NCBI RefSeq assembly: GCF_000224145.3 | Contig: NW_004190441.2 | Location: 248,001-312,000 of the forward strand | Origin: Ciona intestinalis | Lineage: Eukaryota > Chordata > Ascidiacea > Phlebobranchia > Cionidae | Length of the DNA: 64,000 nt | Direction: 5' to 3' | Shown: piece after piece, positions 39,501 through 46,800 of the stretch | Layout: each line of letters starts with the position of its first letter | Numbering within the stretch: position 1 is the stretch's first letter | Made by a program: the position numbers and the translations under genes | Notes under the pieces: model-generated | Databases searched by the model: none | The model's input: the letters and a program-made list of their open reading frames with translations, nothing else | What the model was told of the DNA's origin: nothing

Positions 39501-41353
39501 ATTTATACAAATCCTTGACACATTAACAGTGAAGTTATGTCTATCACCACCATGCATATCAACACGTCTATATAAAGATGTTACATCAATACTGTAAACA
39601 GATCTTTCACCAAGATAGTGAGTCATACATACACTGTGTGGGTGGGTGGAAAATACCATGTATTACAAGCCACAAGGTTGAGTGTAATAGAAAAACTCAA
39701 ATATTTTTGCCCAATATAAAACTTATATTTGCTGGACCTAATGTGGCCAGCCTTTTTGTTAGTCACTGCTTTAGTGCAATTTACATGTCAGCCCACATGA
39801 TGTTACAGCATTCTCAAAGTACAAAGTACCAGGATACCATTTTTACAGTAATCTACATAACAGTGAGCACACATTGGAATATAAATGTTTACTTTAGACA
39901 TGCATTTCATACGGATTATCCTGCTGTTAACCTATAACACAACTTTTAATATACAAGCCACAACAATAAATGTCACGCCACAAGGGTATTAAAACAAATA
40001 GCAATTGCAATAATAAGACAACTGCACTGTGAGGGAATGCCTAAATAAATCTTAACCAACAATTTCAACAAATGTCTTTCAACAACATAGGCAGAGGATT
40101 ATGGGTGGAGACTTATCCACTCTGTTCGCATGAGCGACATATATAAACAGTCTGGGTGTTGGGATAATGTGCAAACTCTTGCTTAAACCCTGGTTCATGG
40201 GGAAGGACCCTACCCACATAGATATAGTATACATAGGTATACATCAATACCTGCTTACTCTCATAACAGGAAGTTCCATAATGCTTATACTCAAAACACA
40301 AGGTGTATATTTTCTTAGTTTATAATCAGTTCTACTAATACCACATAACACACTACAAATAGCCTGTTTAAAGAACCTTCTACTAACTCCTGCACTGACA
40401 TTTTTCCTATTTATCAAACCAATCTAAAATCAGATAAGTTTAGGGAAAAAAATTCTTTATGTGAAATAAAACCAAATTTAGATTATTAGCCGATTTAAAG
40501 TAATGTATAGAAATAACATAGAAATTGCCACAAGACGTTGATTTATCAACTCCAACTAACCTTGATCCGAGCTTAATATTGACACAGTTGGCGCTTTGTT
40601 GATATCCAGAACTCCCGCAGGTTGAACCGTGTCCTCATCATTTGGTATTAGAGTCAGTCTTCAAGCAAACGTGAATAAAAATTGTTTATATTTTTTATAT
40701 ATATTTCGTATCCTAGTACTTGTGCTTTGAAAAGGTCGCAATGTTTTTGTGGGTATATTTATTATATAGTTATTGAACTACAATTTATTATATTTAAAAG
40801 CGTATATACAGTAATAATTGACCACAAGCCTAGTATTTTTAGAACTACATAACAAATATATGGTAAGTCAAAGGCATGCGACATAAACAACATTTAAATG
40901 GAAACCTAAATATTGAAGATGCAAATTACTTGTAGGTCCAGAGATGGTATACCCGGCTACCGACTAAACTGGTAACTATTAGTTAACCCGTTTTTTTAAT
41001 CGGCCGACTAAAATTTTAGTCCGGCAACTAAAAAAGCAAAATCAAATTTAGGCGGCGACTAGTTTAGTGGTAGCCGAGTATGCCATCCCAAGTTTTCTTA
41101 AGTATATATAGATATATATTTTTATCAGTAGTATGCTTATAGCGATTCTTTCATCTTCTTTTTAAATTAATATGATCTTCCCTATTGATTTAAAGGAATA
41201 AGTAATATTTATGATATGTTTTTATAAGTGTTTATAAAATTATGTATCCAATAATTAGATTTACTTTTCCCCAGCTTCTGTCGCTTCTTGTTGTTCCACT
41301 GATGGTTCATCTTTCGAATCAGTTTTCGTCACTGTGAACCTCACAGAAGACAT
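14711..41353 (-). CDS. KCC: Potassium-chloride cotransporter (KCC, SLC12A4-7 family), common exons and alternative starts
   Basis: Electroneutral K-Cl export across the plasma membrane, setting cell volume and chloride. Common exons in order: 32444-32523, 31268-31390, 30675-30821, 30111-30296, 28814-29055, 27590-27677, 25758-25899, 25126-25305, 24432-24530, 23697-23754, 23205-23379, 22463-22581, 21821-21919, 21224-21343, 20368-20472, 19430-19598, 18685-18880, 17993-18162, 17537-17668, 17025-17132, about 16590-16783 (edges unsure), 15766-15944, 15224-15363, 14711-14802. Phases otherwise close; total about 1165 residues. KCC signatures: [110 protein letters not shown] and the terminal REVITIYS. 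The extracellular loop keeps four Cys and several N-glycosylation sites. Regulatory Thr contexts [14 protein letters not shown] and [13 protein letters not shown] are both present. It is a pre-duplication homologue; it cannot be assigned to one vertebrate paralogue. Confidence 0.95.
15373..15765. other. KCC intron, no feature seen
   Basis: AT-rich sequence between two KCC exons. It holds the right edge of duplication copy B and a fragment of the GGGGTAAGAT MITE near 15445-15510. Nothing else is recognised. Confidence 0.5.
16020..16365 (+). repeat. 100-bp unit array (about 3.5 copies) in KCC intron
   Basis: Tandem copies of TATATGGGTGAGGTCCTACA ... CCCCAACATTGTATATGCAC. Copies differ at a few positions such as GGGACC/GAGACC. 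Confidence 0.85.
16590..16783 (-). CDS. Probable KCC C-terminal exon, edges and frame uncertain
   Basis: A stretch visibly richer in G+C than its surroundings, open in several frames, between the exon ending in SKRESERE and the one starting near 15944. The frame starting [13 protein letters not shown] and continuing through an acidic, Thr-rich stretch ([16 protein letters not shown]) fits the low-complexity acidic segment KCCs have here. The phase-0 acceptor at 16783 has a poor polypyrimidine tract, and no strong phase-0 donor is visible (GTTCGA is the best in frame). A cDNA would decide. Confidence 0.45.
17290..17405 (+). repeat. SINE fragment
   Basis: GGTTCAAGGCCTGCCGTTGC ... TTGGGCAAGACACCTAACAG matches the B-box and body of the tRNA-derived SINE at 54879-55062. 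The 5' A-box part is missing or diverged. Confidence 0.5.
17695..17835 (+). repeat. 97-bp units (about 1.4 copies)
   Basis: ACATACGCGGTAACTTGTAA ... GTTATATAATGACTGTCATT, in a KCC intron. Confidence 0.7.
18365..18650 (-). repeat. 100-bp unit array, reverse orientation, about 3 copies
   Basis: Reverse copies with TTGGGGTAATGGGCCAACTC and CACTGTAGGACCT. They abut the KCC exon 18685-18880 within 40 bp on its 3' side. Confidence 0.8.
19884..19990 (+). ncRNA. Hammerhead-ribozyme-like core (possible Penelope-type fragment)
   Basis: CUGAUGA at 19907-19913 is followed by a clean hairpin (GUCU/AGAC and GCC/GGC around GUAU, 19915-19933), then GAAA at 19934-19937, then a 4-bp stem ACGU/ACGU (19937-19940 with 19955-19958) and a U as the possible cleavage position. 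That is the order of a hammerhead core with stems II and III. No convincing stem I is visible, so as a single copy it is probably inactive. Such cores occur at the ends of Penelope-like retroelements. It lies in a KCC intron on the strand opposite to KCC. Confidence 0.35.
20155..20312. repeat. MITE (GGCACCAAAC family), degenerate
   Basis: Contains GGTGGCAGGATAG, a central run resembling the other copies, and CCACCCTACCACCCCAGGTT at the far end. It lies in a KCC intron. Confidence 0.5.
20575..20705. mobile_element. MITE with GTACACAGTATC inverted ends, copy 1
   Basis: GTGACTGTACACAGTATCTG at the left and GATACTGTGTACAGCCATCT at the right are inverted repeats around about 90 bp. It is the same family as the nested element at 44738-44879. 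Confidence 0.7.
22005..22275 (-). repeat. 97-bp unit array, reverse, about 3 copies
   Basis: Three reverse copies (CACCTCGTGCCCGCTTAC ... ACCACGTATGTAACTTATTT) between KCC exons 21821-21919 and 22463-22581. Confidence 0.85.
23905..24390 (+). repeat. 117-bp minisatellite, about 4 copies
   Basis: Tandem copies of TACCCTGCTGTTAGGTGTC ... CATTAATCAATGAGGTT ... GTTTGACAACTATGAGTG in a KCC intron. Copies are nearly identical, which suggests recent expansion or homogenisation. Confidence 0.9.
26085..26265 (+). repeat. 100-bp unit, about 2 copies
   Basis: TATGTGGGTGAAGTCTTATA ... CCCATTACCCCAACATTG in a KCC intron. Confidence 0.8.
26486..26655. mobile_element. MITE, GGCACCAAAC family
   Basis: The right end reads CCACCCCAGGTTTGGTGCCT. 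The left end is diverged. The body is like the copies at 29866-30014 and 61777-61943. Confidence 0.55.
27860..28735 (+). repeat. 117-bp minisatellite, about 7 copies
   Basis: The longest array of this family, in the adjacent KCC intron to the other array. Unit length varies by 2-10 bp through small deletions (for example GTGTCTACAAACAAG against GTGTCTATACAAACAAG). Confidence 0.9.
29205..29355 (+). repeat. SINE-like fragment
   Basis: GATGTGTCCTTGGGTAAGAC ACTTAACAGC resembles the body of the SINE at 54879-55062. It lies in a KCC intron. Confidence 0.45.
29866..30014. mobile_element. MITE, GGCACCAAAC family
   Basis: The left end GCGTCAAACTTTTGAAACAC is followed by AGGGGAGGCAGGG; the right end is CCTACCACCCCAGGTTTGGT. 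The arms form an imperfect inverted repeat. It lies between KCC exons. Confidence 0.6.
31070..31175 (+). repeat. 100-bp unit, one copy with deletion
   Basis: ATATGGGTGAGGCACGCTAT lacks the middle of the left part and then continues as in other copies. It ends about 90 bp from the KCC exon 31268-31390. Confidence 0.7.
32070..32410 (+). repeat. 100-bp unit array, about 3.5 copies
   Basis: Head-to-tail copies that run to within 35 bp of KCC exon 32444-32523, so the array forms the 3' flank of that exon's donor site on the minus strand. Confidence 0.85.
32975..33130 (+). repeat. 100-bp unit, about 1.5 copies
   Basis: CATGGGACCTGGGATTTAGA ... TATATGGGTGAAGTCCTAC, ending about 35 bp from the KCC alternative exon at 33164. 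Confidence 0.75.
33164..33320 (-). CDS. KCC alternative first coding exon c
   Basis: ATG at 33318-33320, 52 codons plus one base, donor GTAAGT at 33162-33163. It begins [20 protein letters not shown] and ends with a basic Ser/Arg-rich part ([20 protein letters not shown]). It splices in phase 1 to the common exon at 32523, giving a full frame. It has no RFxV motif. The RRAS and RRSS contexts could be basophilic kinase sites; that is an inference. Confidence 0.75.
34592..34651 (-). CDS. Candidate KCC cassette exon (60 nt) encoding an RFSV motif
   Basis: On the minus strand an AG at 34652-34653 and a GT at 34590-34591 enclose a 60-nt open stretch that enters and leaves in phase 1. Joined after exon b it reads [20 protein letters not shown] and stays in frame into common exon 2. 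The polypyrimidine tract is weak and there is no protein match beyond the short motif, so this is a suggestion only. A copy is at 36920-36979. Confidence 0.25.
34964..35054 (-). CDS. KCC alternative first coding exon b (copy C)
   Basis: ATG at 35052-35054, 30 codons plus one base, donor GTGAGT at 34962-34963. It encodes [20 protein letters not shown] followed by a Ser/Glu-rich part. It ends in phase 1, matching exons a and c, and so can join common exon 2 in frame. It has no RFxV of its own. An identical coding exon lies at 37353-37443. Confidence 0.65.
35505..35512. promoter_or_regulatory. CRE-like palindrome TGACGTCA upstream of KCC exon b
   Basis: A perfect CREB/ATF octamer 450 bp upstream of the exon b ATG (minus strand), repeated at 37895-37902 in the other copy. 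Function is inferred from position only. Confidence 0.3.
36162..36211. other. Assembly gap (50 N)
   Basis: Exactly 50 N between copies C and D. Confidence 0.99.
36212..38558. repeat. Duplication copy D, right of second assembly gap
   Basis: Starts in the middle of the sequence found at 33883, right at the end of the N run, and continues past 38558 where copy C stops at the gap. It contains the second copy of exon b (37353-37443). Confidence 0.9.
37353..37443 (-). CDS. KCC alternative first coding exon b (copy D)
   Basis: Same coding sequence, start and donor as 34964-35054; the nearest difference is outside the exon (GTAGCAGG versus GCAGCAGG upstream of the ATG). Probably the other allele. 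Confidence 0.6.
38559..40560. other. KCC 5' intron between starts a and b
   Basis: Contains a GA microsatellite (about 38990-39015), a reverse 97-bp unit (39360-39465) and a partial reverse 100-bp unit (about 40150-40230). The open frames on both strands have no recognisable motif. Confidence 0.5.
40561..40658 (-). CDS. KCC alternative N-terminus a, second exon
   Basis: Follows exon 41265-41353 in phase (acceptor AG at 40659-40660, donor GTTAGT below 40561). It encodes [20 protein letters not shown] and ends SILSSDQ in phase 1, which joins common exon 2 as DQ-DNGKKKS. It is an acidic linker with no family motif, so the call rests on frame and phase. Confidence 0.6.
41265..41353 (-). CDS. KCC alternative first coding exon a, with RFTV kinase-docking motif
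   Basis: ATG at 41351-41353, donor GTAAAT. It begins [17 protein letters not shown], strongly like the start of vertebrate KCC3a (SVRFMVT followed by a Thr). RFx[V/I] is the docking motif for the kinases SPAK and OSR1, which phosphorylate and inhibit KCCs downstream of WNK kinases. The exon continues with an acidic Glu-rich stretch. It is the most distal start, about 8 kb from exon c. Confidence 0.8.
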
Positions 41354-43847
41354 TTTATTTTTCAACTAATTACCTGGATTCAAAAACAATGTTTTTATCT
41401 AATATATTAATAGCACCGCGTGTTTTAACGTCCGTAGTTCGCTATCTTTTACAAGGAGATAAATAAAAAATACGGTACGTTATAGCTGTGTTGCGGTACT
41501 GCCGGTACACCGCGCATCAAAACAACCGTACTTACTACTTAGTTATAACTAAACTACGTCCAAAATGACTTGCGCCGAATGTAAAACTACCACACGATCA
41601 CTATTACTACGCAGACGCCGCTACAATTGCAAGTCATAGTTAACACAGCAAACGAAACGCAATGACATCTCAGTTTCAAAATTGCAGCAAAATAATTTGA
41701 ATTCCTAGATTGCTCTGTAGCATCACCCGGTGGTCGTATAATTTTAAGATTTTAGGCGCCTGGTGTCAACAATGTGCCGTTTTCGCAATGTGCCGTTTTA
41801 TCAGAAATCTATAAATCTGGTTTCGAACGAAGATTACTTGAATATATACATGTTTTTAGATAGTTTATTTTATCTAATGTGAAAATTTATGTTTTATCGT
41901 CCTTTTTCGTTGTTGATGACGTGTTAACGGTAGAGGTCACTGATGGTCATACGTCATAATGTATAATTTAAGGTAAAATACAGCATCAATTTTTTATTAA
42001 GAAGATCAATCTTTAAAAAGAAATGTACAAAATATGTTGCATCCAACAATTAACTGTTATTTTTAGTCGGAACCAAAGTTTTAGATTTCTCAAAAAAATA
42101 AGTTATAAGCAGCCAATGGCAACCAGATTTCCGCGACACCGTATTTAAATTTATATTATGTACAATATTGAATAAATGTAACTTATTTATCCTCCCAGGG
42201 CGGGACAACACAGTCGTTATAACACGGATACTTTACGTTATGCACCTCGTGTCCGCTTGCGAGTCACATATGTAACATTGTGGGTAAATACATTAATTGT
42301 TTATGGCATGACTGACAATTTGCACAACCCATTAGTGACCACTGGGTTTGAGCAAAGAACACGTTGCATAGAGTTCTTTGGTTTGGGGCAACTGACGTTA
42401 AGGGTCTTGTCCAAGGACACATATATATAATTTTACCAAGGGCTAACCACGAGTCATTGTCTTGGCGAATCGTTACCGAATATTTACGGTTTGTTAACTA
42501 ATTGGTTAACCGTTAACCAATTTACATGAATGTACACCGTGTTATCTATGTCAACTTTCACTAAATTAAACGTTTAGTAGGTTTTGTATTAGCATACAAC
42601 GTAGATATCTAGCTTAAGTGCCACAGTTATCATTAAATGTATAAACCCCTATTAAACTAATATAGTTGGGCAGAAGAAGATGGGACACCTTTTAATTTTA
42701 TTGTGTCGTCCTATTTGGTAGTAAACAAAGAACATTCAAAGAATTATAAAACCGTATTCTTACGACTCCCATAGACCGCTGTTAATTGTTTAAAACACGA
42801 TCAGGATGTTTGGATATTATGTGTTAAAGTTTGTCCTACCTCCCCCACCCTACTTATATTATGAACCTTTAAAAGTCGTTAAGATTAATTAACTCATTGG
42901 GGAATACTCAGTTCTTCTCGTTTAAGCCGTATATATTCATTAATTAGCATTTGCAACTATAAACCTAACTGAACGAATTACTTTATTTTATTTCTTTTAG
43001 GGGAAGTTAACGATAAAAAATACAGAATACGCATACAAAAGCTTAAAGGCGGGAATATATAACGGTAAAACAAACGAAGTAAAAACCTAATTCGGTGAAA
43101 GAGGTGACTGTTACACCCCACAAATAAAGTAACGTAATACACCTTTTATTTAAACAACTTAGCAGTTTGGATCAAAACTTCAAAGTTAAGTAAAGGCAGC
43201 CAACATTTGAACAACCCCGGAGATAAAGTTTCATCATGATTAATTAGTTGTAGCCAAACATTTCAACAACCAGTAACCGTAACCCACGTAGGGGTTTTAA
43301 GCGCTCAAATATTGGCACAAGATTCTAAACATTAATTGCTTCATCATTCCTTGACGGACATTATGGTATCCCGGCAACGTAAGCGCATGGTTAGTTGCTT
43401 GGTGCTTGCAGCAAGCATAACACTTCGATTAAAGGGAAAGTCATTGTAAAACTGTTACCGATCTAAAGAAATCACCATTTGCAAACATTCCTAAAAAGCG
43501 ATAGTGAAATTTAAGGTTTTCTTTCGTTTTGCCATGTTATAGCCTGTAAGCTTTAGAAGTAACTTTATCAGGCAGTTTTTGGCCGCTAGCATCTAAAATA
43601 TCTAAAAATCCTGATCGTTCTATAACAGTTGCGAAAATGCAGTTTTATAATTCTTTGAATATTTTTTGTTTACCACTAAATAAGCCGAGAAACAGAATGA
43701 AATGGTGTATCGTACTCTTCCCAAACCCTATATACGTCTGTTCAAAATGTTAGCGCGTTTGCACAAGTATTTTATTTAGCATTCTATTGTAAATAGCTTT
43801 TAGCAAAAACAAGAATCTGTATACTGAAAAATTAAGGGAGGACAGGC
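41354..43847. other. Divergent intergenic region, KCC start a / carboxylesterase
   Basis: Should hold both promoters; no clear core element was identified. Repeats: one reverse 97-bp unit (42178-42285), a reverse SINE-like stretch (about 42290-42430), a MITE of the GGGGAAGATGGGACACC family (42662-42856) and a partial one (43600-43735). Confidence 0.55.
42662..42856. mobile_element. MITE, GGGGAAGATGGGACACC family
   Basis: Left end AGAAGAAGATGGGACACCTT, right end TCCTACCTCCCCCACCCTAC, about 195 bp. The same family is inserted repeatedly in the carboxylesterase introns. Confidence 0.75.
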
Positions 43848-46800
43848 ATGCAGCTTTATGTAATAATAAGTCACCTGTTGTGCATACAAGTAGCACAAGT
43901 TATTTGTGTGGAGGAAGTTCAGCGGTTGGTCTTCGAGAACTTTCCTCTCCCGAGCAACAACATAGAAAGAAACCCCAAGCCCATAAAGACGCCGACTCAA
44001 TACGACACAGCTACATATCCTGAAGTAACACTTGCCAACGGCACCATCATAGGGAAAGACCATGAAGAGTCGCATTCGTTTTACAACATTCCGTATGCAG
44101 CAGCCCCAACAGGCCCGCTAAGGTGTGCTTATATTAAAAATATTTATGTAGAAAAAATACAACGATTTAGTTTAGCGTTTACTGCTAAAACATGCAGCTT
44201 TGCTATAGGGGGTTGGCATAGTAGGTAGCGCGCCCGCACTAGCCCAAAGGAGGCTGTTATACCATTGCGGGTGTATGTGTCTTCGGGCAAAACACTTATT
44301 ACGACAAACCCAATGATGATGCCATAGCTTGTCTAAACTGTCACATGAAAAGTTACATACGTAGTAACTTGTAAGCGGGCACGAGGTGTATAAAACAGAA
44401 CACCCGTGTTATAACGACTGTCGTTACCCCGCCGTGCGAGGATAAATAAGTTACATTTAAATCATGTTATACAGATTCATGCCTCCAGAGTCAGCAGAGG
44501 CTTATCCATCAGGAACGCTTAACGCTTCTGTGTCAAACCAACTTGCGTGCCAGCAGATCTATTACGAGTGCGACCATGGAGAATGCGCAACAAATGTAAC
44601 ATACATGGCTGCTGATATATACAATAGTTCCTTTTCATTTTTTAACAAGAAATCGCCAAAATAATAATCCCCCATAAGTAACATGATTGATAACTTGTAA
44701 GCTGGCATAAGATGTATGAAACAGAACACCCGTGTTAAGGTGGCTGTACACAGTATATCCGGCAAGCGAATTCGCCTGCGAAGTCGTATGCAAACCCATT
44801 ACCGAGTTTCGCGTGCAGCAGCGAAATCCGGACAAAACAGACAAAACGGACGAATCCCGGATACTGTGTACAGCCACCTTTATAACGACTGTCGTTGTCC
44901 CGTCATGTGAAGATAAATAAGTTACATACGTTGTAACTTGTAAGCAGGCACGAGGTGTATGAAACAGAACACCTGTGTTATAACGACTGTCGTTTGCCCC
45001 GCCATGCAAGGATAAATAAGTTACATATGTGGTAACTTGTAAGCTGGCACAAGGTGTATGAAACAGAACACCCGTGTTATAACGACTGTCGTTGCGATGC
45101 CAGGCGAGGATAAATAAGTTACGTACGTGGTAACTCGTAAGCGGGCACGAGGTGTATGAAAAAGAACACCTGTGTTATAACGACTGTCGTTTGCCCCGCC
45201 ATGCGAGGATAAATAAGTTACATACGTGGTAACTCGTAAGCGGGCACGAGGTGTATGAAACAGAACACCTGTGTTATAACGACTGTCGTTTGCCCCGCCA
45301 TGCAAGGATAAATAAGTTACATATGTGGTAACTTGTAAGCTGGCACAAGGTGTATGAAACAGAACACCCGTGTTATAACGACTGTCGTTGCGCCGCCATG
45401 CGAGGATAAATAAGTTACATACGTGGTAACTCGTAAGCGGGCACGAGGTGTATGAAACAGAACACCTGTGTTATAACGACTGTCGTTTGCCCCGGCCACG
45501 CGAGGATAAATAAGTTACATACGTGCCATCTATATATTACAGCTGAACGAAGATTGTCTCGTGTTGGACATAGACGTTCCCTCTGCGTTCAATCTTGCCG
45601 ATACAAAACCCTCAAACCTTCTGCCAGTTTTATTTTATATTCACGGAGGATTTTTCTTCGCCGACTCGGGCACAAGTTACTTGGAAGATGGGCGGTGGCT
45701 TTGCAATGCAACGAATACTGTTGTTGTGACCATTAACTATAGATTAGGTAAATCTCATTAATTAACACATATAGTAGTGTACGTACGGTAATTAGACACG
45801 GTACTATTAGCACATTATATCCAAATATCCTGATTATGTTTTAAACAACCAACAACGGTCTATGGGAGGCGTGAGGATACGGTTTTATATTTCTTTGAAT
45901 TGTTTTTTACCAAACGTGACGAAAAAAAAGAATGAATGGGACAATAAGTGTTCCTCCTTTCCCCATTTTACTATATTTGTAATTTTACGAACGTGCGATA
46001 CATATATATAGTAGGTTGGGGTAATATGGGACATGTTTTCATTCGCTTATATCGTCCCACTTTGTAGTAAACAAAGAAGATTTACAGAATTATATAACCG
46101 TTGCCCCGCAACTCTAAAGGACCGTTGTTAATTGTTAAAAACACGATTAGGAAATATGGGATATTATATGCTATGTACCGGTACCCATATTACCCCACAG
46201 TAATATTATTTAAATAACAAATATTCTGGATAAAATAGCCTGTATTAAGTTACTTCTGCTACCCGACATAATGAAATTCTTATTTTAGTACCTCTGTTTC
46301 GTCTGCCACCCGGTAAGACTACTTCTAACCCTGACCTATATACAGTAGGGTGGAGAAGACGGGACACCTTTTCATTGTATTTTCTCGTCCCATTTAGTAG
46401 TAACCAAAAAACATTCAAAGAATTATAAAACCGTATTCTTACGACTCCCATATAGACCGTTGTTATTTGTTTAAAACATGATCAGGATATTGGAATATTA
46501 TGTTCTAAAGGTATCCCATTTCCCCCACCGTATTATTAATAAAACCAATCCCAATTGTTCGTAAAGGTGCATTAGGATTCCTTGCATACAAGCAAGGTGG
46601 TGTGGAGTTGGGAGGAAACCAGGGATTGAAGGACCAACAGTTTGCTATGAGATGGGTGCAGGAAAACATACATAAGTTTGGTGGGGACAAAGATAAGGTA
46701 AAGAACTATTGAAGATATACTAAACTCAGAATAAGCCTTGCATAACATCTTTTATAAAAAATGGTCTCGATAAGATGGATACCGTTACCTATTATCCCAT

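Noticed and set aside
39578..39937. 119-codon plus-strand open frame
   Set aside because: No recognisable motif or splice context; it lies in the KCC 5' intron.
44635..45499. Minus-strand open frames of 60-124 codons with repeated peptide ([19 protein letters not shown])
   Set aside because: They are translations of the 97-bp array; the period and strand follow the repeat, not a gene.
44680..45530. CRISPR-like array
   Set aside because: Units are 97 bp with no unique spacers, in a eukaryotic intron.
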